From: Neocallimastix lanati (nom. inval.)
Lineage: Eukaryota > Neocallimastigomycota > Neocallimastigomycetes > Neocallimastigales > Neocallimastigaceae
DNA length: 64,000 nt
NCBI GenBank assembly: GCA_016946835.1
Contig: JACVTC010000070.1
Location: forward strand, 1 to 64,000
Direction of reading: 5' to 3'
Both the position numbers and the translations under genes were made by a program. A model generated the notes under the pieces. That model made no database searches. It was not told the DNA's origin and saw only the letters and a program-made list of their open reading frames with translations. Shown here piece after piece: positions 22,094 through 32,923 of this stretch. Every line of letters begins with the position of its first letter. The first letter of the stretch is position 1.

Positions 22094-22999
22094 ATGTCTA
22101 CTAAAAGTACTTTAAGTTTTAAAGAATTAAAGAAAGAATTACGAGACATAGTGAAGCTTAGCAAGGACAATTTAGATATAAAGTCCTGGGCTACTGAATT
22201 AAAACTTTGGATCAAGATACAAGGTATCACAGATCCGGAAACAATATTTAATGCTTGTTTACTTACCAGCTCTGGTGAAGTACAACGCGTTATTGAAGAT
22301 TTGGGAGAAGATAGTGATGATGAAAGTGATGATTCATCAGATGAAGAAGAAGATGATGAAGAAGAAAATGTTGATGATGATAAATTTCCTTCTCTTGAAA
22401 AAATTATTTCAAGTCTTGAAAATTTTTACGGTATTAAAGAAGACCAAAATTTACTTCTTAAAGAACTTCGTGCAATGCGAATTAAAAGAAACGAAAAGAT
22501 TAAAGACTTTAATGTAAGATATAGAACTTTGTACACTAAACTTGATAAAAAGAGAAGAAAGCGCATTGGTGTACTAGATTATATTGACTCTATTCAAAAT
22601 AATTATGAAGCCTGGAAGAAATTATCCCTTAAAGATGATATAAGTATGGAGAAAGCTTTCAAAATTGCCGAGAAAGTAGATAGACTTTCTGTAAGGAACA
22701 ATAATATTAATACCTATAATGTTAATAATTCCCAGCATAATCAAAATAATCAAAACAGTACTACTTCAAGACTTTATCCTAAAAGAAGAAACGAAACTTT
22801 CCAAACAAGTCAAACAAATAATAAACTGAAACCTCAAGATATTATAGAAGAATCAACCCAGAAAATGAGAAATTTATCTGTTAAAACTTGCTTCTTCTGT
22901 AAGGAAGAAGGTCATTACTCATACTATTGCCCTCAATTAAATAAGATTATGGAAAAAAATAAAAAAGAAATATATTCCAAAAAGTCTTTAAACTTCTAA
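22094..22999 (+). CDS. gag: Element C Gag
   Basis: This 301-residue protein starts MSTKSTLSFKELKKEL, preceded by an A-rich context. It aligns with element B gag over the N-terminal DLKKEL...LDIKSW segment and the ELRAMRIKRNEKIKDFNVRYRTLY-type core (about 115-140). A very acidic linker (DSDDESDDSSDEEEDDEEEN, about 75-95) replaces the Ser-rich linker of B. One CCHC knuckle, CFFCKEEGHYSYYC, is near residue 266. It ends in the frameshift module. No break is seen. Confidence 0.92.
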   Translation: MSTKSTLSFKELKKELRDIVKLSKDNLDIKSWATELKLWIKIQGITDPETIFNACLLTSSGEVQRVIEDLGEDSDDESDDSSDEEEDDEEENVDDDKFPSLEKIISSLENFYGIKEDQNLLLKELRAMRIKRNEKIKDFNVRYRTLYTKLDKKRRKRIGVLDYIDSIQNNYEAWKKLSLKDDISMEKAFKIAEKVDRLSVRNNNINTYNVNNSQHNQNNQNSTTSRLYPKRRNETFQTSQTNNKLKPQDIIEESTQKMRNLSVKTCFFCKEEGHYSYYCPQLNKIMEKNKKEIYSKKSLNF

Positions 23000-23020
23000 A
23001 TGGGAGCAGAAGCACTCCCA
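22987..23020 (+). promoter_or_regulatory. -1 ribosomal frameshift module of element C
   Basis: The heptamer TTTAAAC (22987-22993) is in gag phase as T TTA AAC, two codons before the gag stop. A 7-nt spacer leads to the hairpin TGGGAG/CTCCCA (23001-23006 with 23015-23020), with an 8-nt loop. The pol frame is -1 and open across this site. The layout matches known viral -1 sites. Confidence 0.88.
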
Positions 23021-23181
23021 ATGACAAAACAATAGCTTCATTAAATAATTTACAAAATAATACTTTTACCAAGAATACCCCAATTGATAATAATTCCTTT
23101 AATAAAGAATCTGAAGAATCTGATTTTAGTGACACAACTGAAAGTGAGGATAATATCATTATAAATGCTATAAAAAGAAAA

Positions 23182-25798
23182 ATGAATGATAATAACAGCG
23201 AAAAGGAAGAAAATAATTCCAAGAAAGTACATAAAAGTTTAAAAGATAATCCACGTCCTTTCGCAACTCCTGCTTTAAGAAAGAAGAAAGAAAATGAGCT
23301 ACATAATAAACCAAATAAAGTTTATAAAAATCAAATACTTCCTTCAATTTTAACTCAACCAAATATTAACAAAGAAAAACAAAAAGAAAAGGAATTAAGA
23401 AATATAACAAGAGTAAGAGAAAGTAAAGAAGAAAACAACAATTATTCATCAAAAGGAAAGAAAAAAGTTGAATCTGAAGATATACTTGTAATCGATAATG
23501 AAATAGAAGATATAGAAATGAATAAAGATAATCAACAAAATAAAACTAATACTTTGGAAAAATTAATTTCAACAAAAACTAAAGAAACTAATAATGAAAA
23601 TACTCAGTTAGTAAAAAGGAATATCAAAATGATGAATAATAAAGAACCTTACAATATTATGGATGATTTAAATAATCTTAAATCCAGTATTACGATAGGT
23701 CAACTCTTGAATGCATGTCCGAAAATTCGTTCACAATTAACTCAAGGTTTAAAGTTAGAAAAATCTAAAATAATTGGAACTGTAGACAATGTAATAGCAC
23801 GAACTTTATTAGTGAATAACTATGATCATAGCTACATAAGTAAAAGTAATGAAGTAGCCGAAGAAGACTTAGCAATGGTTGATGCAAGTGTTGACGGAGT
23901 ACTAGGAAAACTTTTAATTGATTCTTGTAGTAACCTAAGCATCGTTACTAAGCAGTATTTTGATAAATTACCTGGTGAATATGAAACAGTTGGAAAAAGT
24001 CGTGGAAGAATCCAACTAGCAACACAAGATGAAGAATACTCGGAAGGAATTATTGTTCAATTACCAGTAAAAATTAATAATTATGAATTTAATGCGGACT
24101 TTAGAATTATTGAGAAAGAAGACTCATTTTATGATATGTTAATAAACTTTAAAACTCAAATCGATCATTGTTTATTTATTCATCCGACCTTAAACAGTTT
24201 ATGTAAACTTTTGTCAGAAAGTGAATACGAAGAAATAGCTAAAATAAATAATCAATATTATGATGAAGAAAGTATAATTTGCACTATTAGAAAAGTTAAA
24301 GAAACGAATAATGAAAAGGAAATTATAAAGGAATTAACTCCAATGGAATTTATTGAGAGTGATGAATTTTTAAGTACCTTAAATAAAGATTATAAAGAAC
24401 AAATTATTAAAATTCTCAAAGAAATGATTGACATAGTTGCCACTTCAACAGAAGAACTAACTCCTTCTAAACTTTCACCACATAAGATCCGTTTGAAAGC
24501 AAATGCAAAGCCAGTAAAATTAAGAAGTTATAGGTTAACTAAATTAAAATCAGATATCTTAAAAGAAGAACTTACAAAGCTTATTAAGAAAGGATTGATA
24601 GAACCATCCTGTTCAGAATGGTCATCTCCAGTAGTACTCATTCTAAAACACAATGGAAAGTGGCGCTTGTGTATTGACTACCGAAAAGTCAATGATATGA
24701 CAGAAAAAGATTCTTATTCAGTTCCATATATAGATGAAATTTTTGATAGTCTCGGAGGATCTAAAATATTTACAACTCTTGATTTATTTTCTGGTTTTCA
24801 CCAAATCTTAATGGATGAAGAAAGCGTTGAAGTAACCACTTTCACTACTAAGTTTGGAAATTATCAATTTAAGGTTATGCCTTTTGGACTTACTGGAGCT
24901 CCCTCAACCTTCCAAAGAGAAATGAATAAAATTTTATTCCCTTTTATTGGTGAATTTGTTTATGTATTTATTGATGATGTTTTGATCTATTCAAAAAGTA
25001 TCGAAGAACATTTAATTCATATTAAACAAGTATTAGAAGTATTTAAAGAAAACAAGTTAAAAATTAATATTGAAAAGTGCCATTTTCTTCAAACTGAAGT
25101 TGATGTATTAGGTCACAAACTTACTACTAAAGGATTAAGTCCCATGGAAAGTAAAATAACAGCTATTAAGAAGTGGGAAGCCCCTTCATCAATTCATGAA
25201 TTAAGATCATTTCTAGGAGCAATAGGGTATTATCGTGACTTTATCCCTAAATATGCTCAAATTACCTCACCTTTATGTAAATTATTGAAAAAGAATACTA
25301 AATATGAATGGAATAAAGAACAACAAGAAAGCTTTGAACTCCTAAAAGAAAAATTAATCAATGCACCTATTCTAAAATTTCCGTCATTTGACAAACCTTT
25401 TATCATTAGAACTGATGCTTCGTATAATGGAATTGGTGGAGTTCTTTTACAAAAAGAAGAAGAAACCGGTAAGGAGCATCCAATACACTTTATAAGTAGA
25501 AGTTTGAAGAAAACTGAAAAGAATTATGGTATCACAGATTTGGAAGGAACAGCTTTATTTTACTGTATGACTAAATTTAAATCTTATATTGAAGGAAATC
25601 CATTACCTACAACTATTTACACAGATCATAAACCATTAGTTGGTTTATTTAAGAATAAAGAACCTTTGAATGCAAGGCAAACAAGATGGTGTCTAACCGC
25701 TAGTATGCTTGGAATTAATATAAAATATGAATCAGGCAAAAAGAATGTGTTAGCTGATGCTCTTTCAAGAATGAAAAGTAAGGAAGAGAGAAAGATAT
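23182..25798 (+). pseudogene. pol: Element C pol, front part (protease, RT, RNase H), interrupted by element D
   Basis: The sequence holds a Lys/Glu-rich N-terminus, the protease motif LLIDSCSNLS near residue 250, RT with FIDD near 600, and RNase H (TDASYNGIGG near 745; TDHKPLVGLF near 815). It is closest to element B pol. Element D is inserted after the RNase H, with GATAT duplicated on both sides. The open frame also extends upstream of the first ATG to the gag end. Confidence 0.92.
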
Positions 25799-26567
25799 TG
25801 TAAAGATTTAATAAAATCTTTAATAAATTAATTATTACATAATTAATTAATGTAATAAAATTACATAAATTTATGATTTACGTATATGAAAATTAATTAT
25901 AAATTTATGTAAAGTTTTCATAAAGGAAAAATTATTATTTAAATAATTTTGGATAATAACTTAAATCTAAATAATTTATTTAAGTTAGTTAATTTAGTTT
26001 AGTTTATTTAAAATAGTTATTCTATTTAACTTAGTTAATTTAGTTTAGTTAGTTTAAAATACTTTAAAATTAATTTCGGAATAGTTTTAAATAGTTAAAA
26101 TTAGTTTAAATAGTTTACAAAAATAGTTTTGAATTGTAAATATATAAACATTAGTATTAATAATATTTATATAATAAATATATAATAAATGAGTTGTTAT
26201 TGAATTTAATTATTATTGTAAATAAGTTGAAAGTTTATTAAATTAATTATTGTTTAGTTTAGTTAATTATTATTTAATAAAATTATTAATAAATATTTTG
26301 TTTATAACTAAATAGTAATATATGTAAATTAGATAGAAATAATATATTATAATGTAATAATGAAAAAATATAAATACATGTAAATTTCTATAATTAAATC
26401 GATGTATTAGTTATTGACTATATGATAGTTAATAACAAAAAAGAGATTTAATTTTTTTAATTAATAAAGATTATTTTATTTAAAAAAACGAATTTTTATT
26501 ACGTGTTTTTTTTATTTTTGTGTTAAAATTTGTTATTTGTAATCTGTTTCTGATAGAACTCTTTACA
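25799..26567 (+). repeat. LTR of element D (5' copy)
   Basis: 769 bp, repeated at 32155-32923, with ends TGTAAAG and CTTTACA. A TATAAATA box is at 26369-26376. GTATTAGTTAT at 26404-26414, 35 nt downstream of the TATA box, is the likely RNA start and matches the self-primer model. Confidence 0.93.
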
Positions 26568-26578
26568 ATAACTAATAC
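26568..26578 (+). other. Self-primer binding site of element D
   Basis: ATAACTAATAC directly abuts the 5' LTR and is the exact reverse complement of GTATTAGTTAT (26404-26414) in the LTR. Tf1/sushi chromoviruses prime reverse transcription from the first 11 nt of their own RNA bound at this position. No TGG tRNA-type site is present. Confidence 0.8.
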
Positions 26579-26619
26579 CTTTTAAATAAAAAGAAACACG
26601 TTACAAATAATAAAATTTT

Positions 26620-26888
26620 CTACTGATTTAGGACTCTACTTTAGGACTCTACTTTCTACTGATTTAGGACTCTACTTTAGGACTCTACTTTCTACTGATT
26701 TAGGACTCTACTTTATAACTCTACTTTCTACTGATTTAGGACTCTACTTTAGGACTCTACTTTCTACTGATTTAGGACTCTACTTTAGAACTCTGCTTTC
26801 TACTCATCTAGGACTCTACTTTCTACTGATTTAGGACTCTGCTTTCTACTGATTTAGGACTCTGCTTTCTACTCATCTAGGACTCTAT
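26620..26888 (+). repeat. Tandem repeat in element D leader
   Basis: About ten copies of CTACTGATTTAGGACTCTAC-type units are present, with some shortened to TAGGACTCTACTT. Late units vary (CTCATCTAGG, CTCTGC). They lie between the primer site and a run of about 58 A at 27120-27179. Confidence 0.9.
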
Positions 26889-27117
26889 AATTTTGACTTT
26901 TAACATAGATTTTTATTGCTCTTAAGCATTGTTAACCCTTACTGATTTTGGACTCTTATTATTGTTGCTATTCAGGTTGAAATATTAATAATAGTTATAT
27001 TATTCTATATTTTCTTCGTTTACTCGTTCGACACCTTTTCAAGTGGATAGAGTCTGAACGACTTTACGATATTAAATATAGACATATTAATAACTTGTAT
27101 AATTAATAATAAGAGAT

Positions 27118-27182
<65 letters not shown>

Positions 27183-27260
27183 AATTATTAACGTCACTTT
27201 AACATTAACAATCTGGAAGAACTAAATCGCATATTTCAAAACCTTAATCTTGATGATAAC

Positions 27261-30200
27261 ATGGAGGGTCAACAACCAAACCAACTACCGATTCATCCTG
27301 CTACTCAACTGAAAATTATTAACGATCCACCGTTATTTTCTGGATCTACAAAGGATCTTGATGGTTTTTTAACTCGAGTGGAATTGGCAATTGAGGTGAA
27401 TCCTCATAGATTCCCCGATGATAGGAGAAGAGTAATGTTTGTAATCTCCTATTTAACAGGAAAAGCTTTAAATTGGGCTTCATGCCTCAGAAGGAATAAC
27501 AATCCTGTCTTAGGAAATTATGGAAATTTTATTGCTGAACTTCGTAGAAATTTCGGAGACCCTGATGTAGAAGCTGTTATTGCTAACGGAAAATTGTGTA
27601 ACATACGCCAATTTAAATATGGACATGTTGTAGAGTATATCTCCGAGTTCCAAAAAATAAGTCAATACTCCGACTTTAATGAACCGGCCAAGATATACAT
27701 GTTCATAAAAGGTCTCCATTATAAGATGAGAGAAAAACTTGCTATTGTTAATCCAAACCCAGACAATTTGGAAAACTTATTTAGAGAGGCCGTAACGATT
27801 GAAAATCTAACAAAAAGAAACGATCTTAGAGAATATTATCTTACTCATCAGGACAGACGGAACTACAACCAAAATGACCCCATGGATGTCGATCTTTACC
27901 GAATTAAAAAGGGTCAAACTGCTACTAGATACTTTCCCTCTCACAGAAAAAATTACAATGAGCAAAATAACCCTTTTAGGGAAGAACGAAAAAGAAAGGG
28001 CTTATGCTTCGTTTGTGGTAAGGCTGGGCATTTACAGTTTAATTGCCCTAACAAGAAAAGACCAAAAAATATAAAACACATCAATAGAGCATCTGATACA
28101 GAAGCAGCTTCAACTTCTTCCTCTGCGCCGACTTCTTCTGTCAGACGAATTAAAAAGATTTGTGAAAATGAAAATGTTTACAGAATTCTTGATATTGTTG
28201 AAAAAGAAAATATGTTCTTTAAAGGTAAAACAAATATCCTTGATTTCTACATTAAAACCAACAATTCCGAAGAAACTAAAGTGAAGGTTCTTATTGACTC
28301 AGGTTCTGACATTAACTGCATGCATCCTGAATTTGCTAGGGTTAATAAAATCAATTTGATCAATGCTGATAATTCCTTTAAAGTTGCTGGTCTTGGTTAT
28401 GGTTTATCTACTGTTAAGAAAATGACAGAAAAATGTATCCTCCGTTTTAAGAATCACTTGGAAGTTATTCAATTATACGCCCTTCGTATCCCCGATGTAG
28501 ATATCATTTTAGGACTCCCATGGATTGAAAAACATTGCCCTATTAACTACCATGATTCAAAGAAAATCTCTTTCAGTTCAGGATACTGTGCTCGACACTG
28601 TAATGTAGGGAAAAGAAATAGAAAAAATAAGAATAAAAAGAAGTTAAATAAAATTTCTACTAAAGGAAAGGAACCATATGAAGAACTTTCCGTAACAAAG
28701 GAAAAAAATAATCCTAAGCGTAAGTATTCCTTCGAATCTGATTCCGATATGGATTCTGATGAAGAAATTATGATTAGAGGTCGTCGTACTCGTATTAAAA
28801 CTTGTAGTGAAAAAGAAGAACTTAATGATGTAAAAAATTTTTGTATAATTAATTATGATAGTGATGTAAATGATAGTTTTATGTTTGATAATGATGATGA
28901 AATTTATGAATTTAGTGATAGTAATAATATTAATTTAGATGAATTAAATAAAATTTGTAAAATTGATATTTTATGTAATAATGTAACAAAAAATTGTAAT
29001 CATAATGATAATTTTAATAAAGATGAAAAAAAAAAGTATATTTCTAAAAAGTGTTCTGTGAAAAATTTGTGTTGTATCTGTAATTGTTTAAAAATTAGTA
29101 ATTTTGAGAATAAATTAAATCAAAAAATTATAGGAATACCTCCTATTTATAACAATTACGCAGAAGTATTCAATGAAAGAAATTGCAACATACTCCCTCC
29201 ACATCGTGAATATGATTGTGAAATAAGATTAAAGGATAATTCAAATTTATTTTATGGTCCAATATATCCTTTAACTGAGGCAGAACGAGATGAACTAAAA
29301 AAGTATATAAAAGAAAATTTAGAAAAAGGATTCATTAGGAAATCCAAATCACCCGCTGGTGCACCTGTATTATTTGTTAAAAAGAAAGATGGTTCATTGA
29401 GATTATGTGTTGATTATAGAAAATTGAATGAAATGACCATCCGTAATTCTTATCCTCTTCCTTTAATAAGTGAATTATTAGATAGAGTTAAAGGTGCAAA
29501 ATATTTTACCAAGTTGGACTTAAAGTCTGCCTATAATTTAGTAAGAATTAAAGAAGGTGATGAGTACAAGACTGCATTTCGTACTAGATATGGTCATTTT
29601 GAATATTTAGTTATGCCTTTTGGCTTAAAAAATGCTCCAGCCACCTTCCAGCATTTTATAAATGATGTTCTTAGCGATTACTTAGATGATTTTGTTATTT
29701 CTTACATTGATGACATATTAATTTATTCGAATAGTTTAGAGAAACATCATGAACACGTTAAAAAGGTGCTTAAAAAATTATTAGAAAATAACTTGTACAT
29801 TAAATTAGAGAAATGTGAATTCGATGTTACTGAAACCTCTTTCCTTGGTTACATTTTATCAAAAGATGGTTTGAAAGTTGATCCTGAAAAGGTTAAAGCT
29901 ATCCTAGATTGGCCTGTTCCTTCTAATGTAAAGGAAATACAATCATTTATTGGATTATGTAATTATTATAGAATTTTTATCAAGGATTTTGCTAAGATTG
30001 CGCGGCCCTTACATAAACTTACCAGGAAAAATGTTCCATTTCTCTGGGGTTCTGATCAACAAAAATCCTTTGATAAATTAAAAGAACTTTTTACTTCTGC
30101 TCCAATTTTAAGAAATCCTGATAGTAACAAACCTTTCATTGTGGAAACTGATGCTTCTAATTTCGCTGTTGGAGCTATACTTTCCCAAGAATTTGATGGT

Positions 30201-32144
30201 CAGTTACACCCAATTGCTTTTATTTCTACCAGTCTAACCAAATCTCAACTAAATTACCCCATTTATGATAAAGAGCTTCTTGCAATTAAAGTTGCTTTGG
30301 AAGAATGGCGTCATTACCTTGAAGGTGCTCGCCATCCATTTACTATTTATACCGATCATAAAAACCTTACTTTTCCTAGGAAGCCTGAGCTACTTTCTCA
30401 ACGACAAATTCGTTGGTATGAATTTCTTTCTCGTTTCGATTTTAATCTTGTGTATCGTTCTGGTAAAAAATCTGGTAAACCAGATATTTTGTCAAGAAGA
30501 AGTGATCATTTATTTGATTGTTCTCGTGATGTTTCTTGTTGTGTTATTAATCGTAACTCATGTGACGAGTCCTTAATTAATTCTATTTTGAAATCTTTAA
30601 ATAATGATGATCTTTTTATAAAAATTAAATCATTTATTTTAAATAATAGTAATGTTAATCCACCTATTAAATTTATTGATAAGTGTAAAATTGATAAGGA
30701 AGGTTTCTTACTTTTTGATAACTTAATTTATGTCCCTCAGAATCTTCGCACAAGAGTTCTTGAAATACACCATGACTCTGTTACTGCTGGTCATTTCGGT
30801 GTACGCAAAACATTTGATTTGATTAATCGTAACTTTTGGTGGCCTAAGTTACGTAATGATGTTAAAAAGTTTGTTAAGTCCTGTGAAACTTGCTGCAAAG
30901 CTAAAGTTCCAAGACATAAACCCTACGGTCTTTTATCTCCTTTGTCTACCCCCGACAGACCATGGTCAGACATCTCCATGGATTTTATTGTTGAATTACC
31001 GAAATCCAAAGATATGACCACTGTCATGACTGTTGTAGATAGATTGACTAAAATGGCACATTTTATTCCTTTACGTTGTCTTCCTACTGCTTCAATTGCT
31101 GCCGATTCTTTTATTAACCATATCTTTAGGTTACATGGCTTCCCTGATTCCATTGTTTCGGATAGAGGTACGCAATTTACTTCTGATTTTTGGAATCGTC
31201 TTTGCGAATTATTAAACATTAAGTTGTCATTCTCCACTTCGAACCATCCGCAGACTGATGGTCAAACGGAGAGGGTGAACGGAATATTGGAACAATATCT
31301 CCGTTGTTTCATAAATGAAAAACAAAATAATTGGGTTGACTTGTTGCCTTTTGCCGAATTTGCTTATAATATTACTCTGCAACAATCAATCAGTCAATCA
31401 CCATTTTTTGCAAACTATGGATTTAATCCAAAATTTAGTTTAGAAATTCCTTCTTCAGATAGTCCTCATAGAGCTGATGTTAGAGTGAAAGATATAAATG
31501 AAAATATTAAATTTTTAAAGGAAAATTTAGAGTCAGCTAAAGAAACTTATAAAAAGTATGCCGATTTCAAAAGATCATCCTCGCCAGATTTTGAAGTTGG
31601 TAAAAAAGTTTGGTTACTCAAAGGAAATACAACTAAGAATGTAAAAAGGAAATTAGCAGACCAAATGCTTGGTCCATTTGAAATTGTGAAGAAAGTTAGT
31701 TCATTAGCCTACGAACTCAAATTACCAAGTAATATGCGTTGTCACCCTGTTTTCCATGTATCTTTACTGGAACCATTTTATGAAAATGAATTTGCTAATA
31801 GAAATAATAGGAAAAGAAAGAATATTAAGTTAACTACCGATACCATAGATAAGATTCCTGAAAGAATTATTGATATGAGGACATATAGAGGAAAAAATCG
31901 TTTCCTCGTATCTTGGAAAGGCCTAGATTCTGTTGAAGATTCTTGGATCGATGAAGATCAAATTTACGATAGACAGCTAATTCAAGAGTACTTTCGTAAA
32001 TCTAAAAGGAATAAACGAAATAATGTGGTTGATGATGGTGATAAAGATTTTAATGAAGAATACATTAGGCATAAATATCAACCATTTATAATTGACATTC
32101 CTTCCCGGAGATTGAACTCTATAGTTCGCAGGAGCTCAACTTAA
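27261..32144 (+). CDS. gag-pol: Element D Gag-Pol polyprotein with chromodomain
   Basis: A single 1627-residue frame carries all parts. Capsid-like gag is followed by the CCHC knuckle CFVCGKAGHLQFNC near residue 248 and a protease with LIDSGSD near 343. RT has YIDD near 814, and RNase H has TDAS near 963. The integrase HHCC finger lies near 1170-1213 and the DDE core near 1240-1340 (DFIVELP, SDRGTQF, TERVNG). A C-terminal chromodomain (RIIDMRTYRGKNRFLVSWKG, about 1530-1577) completes it. The chromodomain usually guides integration to modified chromatin. One frame for gag and pol is typical of the Tf1/sushi group. No break is visible. Codon use is less extreme than in A. Confidence 0.95.
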   Translation: MEGQQPNQLPIHPATQLKIINDPPLFSGSTKDLDGFLTRVELAIEVNPHRFPDDRRRVMFVISYLTGKALNWASCLRRNNNPVLGNYGNFIAELRRNFGDPDVEAVIANGKLCNIRQFKYGHVVEYISEFQKISQYSDFNEPAKIYMFIKGLHYKMREKLAIVNPNPDNLENLFREAVTIENLTKRNDLREYYLTHQDRRNYNQNDPMDVDLYRIKKGQTATRYFPSHRKNYNEQNNPFREERKRKGLCFVCGKAGHLQFNCPNKKRPKNIKHINRASDTEAASTSSSAPTSSVRRIKKICENENVYRILDIVEKENMFFKGKTNILDFYIKTNNSEETKVKVLIDSGSDINCMHPEFARVNKINLINADNSFKVAGLGYGLSTVKKMTEKCILRFKNHLEVIQLYALRIPDVDIILGLPWIEKHCPINYHDSKKISFSSGYCARHCNVGKRNRKNKNKKKLNKISTKGKEPYEELSVTKEKNNPKRKYSFESDSDMDSDEEIMIRGRRTRIKTCSEKEELNDVKNFCIINYDSDVNDSFMFDNDDEIYEFSDSNNINLDELNKICKIDILCNNVTKNCNHNDNFNKDEKKKYISKKCSVKNLCCICNCLKISNFENKLNQKIIGIPPIYNNYAEVFNERNCNILPPHREYDCEIRLKDNSNLFYGPIYPLTEAERDELKKYIKENLEKGFIRKSKSPAGAPVLFVKKKDGSLRLCVDYRKLNEMTIRNSYPLPLISELLDRVKGAKYFTKLDLKSAYNLVRIKEGDEYKTAFRTRYGHFEYLVMPFGLKNAPATFQHFINDVLSDYLDDFVISYIDDILIYSNSLEKHHEHVKKVLKKLLENNLYIKLEKCEFDVTETSFLGYILSKDGLKVDPEKVKAILDWPVPSNVKEIQSFIGLCNYYRIFIKDFAKIARPLHKLTRKNVPFLWGSDQQKSFDKLKELFTSAPILRNPDSNKPFIVETDASNFAVGAILSQEFDGQLHPIAFISTSLTKSQLNYPIYDKELLAIKVALEEWRHYLEGARHPFTIYTDHKNLTFPRKPELLSQRQIRWYEFLSRFDFNLVYRSGKKSGKPDILSRRSDHLFDCSRDVSCCVINRNSCDESLINSILKSLNNDDLFIKIKSFILNNSNVNPPIKFIDKCKIDKEGFLLFDNLIYVPQNLRTRVLEIHHDSVTAGHFGVRKTFDLINRNFWWPKLRNDVKKFVKSCETCCKAKVPRHKPYGLLSPLSTPDRPWSDISMDFIVELPKSKDMTTVMTVVDRLTKMAHFIPLRCLPTASIAADSFINHIFRLHGFPDSIVSDRGTQFTSDFWNRLCELLNIKLSFSTSNHPQTDGQTERVNGILEQYLRCFINEKQNNWVDLLPFAEFAYNITLQQSISQSPFFANYGFNPKFSLEIPSSDSPHRADVRVKDINENIKFLKENLESAKETYKKYADFKRSSSPDFEVGKKVWLLKGNTTKNVKRKLADQMLGPFEIVKKVSSLAYELKLPSNMRCHPVFHVSLLEPFYENEFANRNNRKRKNIKLTTDTIDKIPERIIDMRTYRGKNRFLVSWKGLDSVEDSWIDEDQIYDRQLIQEYFRKSKRNKRNNVVDDGDKDFNEEYIRHKYQPFIIDIPSRRLNSIVRRSST

Positions 32145-32154
32145 AGGGCGAGAA

Positions 32155-32923
32155 TGTAAAGATTTAATAAAATCTTTAATAAATTAATTATTACATAATT
32201 AATTAATGTAATAAAATTACATAAATTTATGATTTACGTATATGAAAATTAATTATAAATTTATGTAAAGTTTTCATAAAGGAAAAATTATTATTTAAAT
32301 AATTTTGGATAATAACTTAAATCTAAATAATTTATTTAAGTTAGTTAATTTAGTTTAGTTTATTTAAAATAGTTATTCTATTTAACTTAGTTAATTTAGT
32401 TTAGTTAGTTTAAAATACTTTAAAATTAATTTCGGAATAGTTTTAAATAGTTAAAATTAGTTTAAATAGTTTACAAAAATAGTTTTGAATTGTAAATATA
32501 TAAACATTAGTATTAATAATATTTATATAATAAATATATAATAAATGAGTTGTTATTGAATTTAATTATTATTGTAAATAAGTTGAAAGTTTATTAAATT
32601 AATTATTGTTTAGTTTAGTTAATTATTATTTAATAAAATTATTAATAAATATTTTGTTTATAACTAAATAGTAATATATGTAAATTAGATAGAAATAATA
32701 TATTATAATGTAATAATGAAAAAATATAAATACATGTAAATTTCTATAATTAAATCGATGTATTAGTTATTGACTATATGATAGTTAATAACAAAAAAGA
32801 GATTTAATTTTTTTAATTAATAAAGATTATTTTATTTAAAAAAACGAATTTTTATTACGTGTTTTTTTTATTTTTGTGTTAAAATTTGTTATTTGTAATC
32901 TGTTTCTGATAGAACTCTTTACA
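32155..32923 (+). repeat. LTR of element D (3' copy)
   Basis: 769 bp, matching 25799-26567, preceded by the purine tract AAAGGGCGAGAA. Confidence 0.93.

Larger units (their letters stand above)
25799..32923 (+). mobile_element. Element D, chromodomain Ty3/gypsy retrotransposon, looks whole, nested in C
   Basis: The element has 769-bp LTRs (TGTAAAG...CTTTACA) that look identical, a perfect 5-bp target duplication GATAT (25794-25798 and 32924-32928), one uninterrupted gag-pol frame, a polypurine tract AAAGGGCGAGAA (32143-32154) and an apparent self-primer site. It is the youngest insertion in the stack because it lies inside C, itself inside LTR1. Confidence 0.95.
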
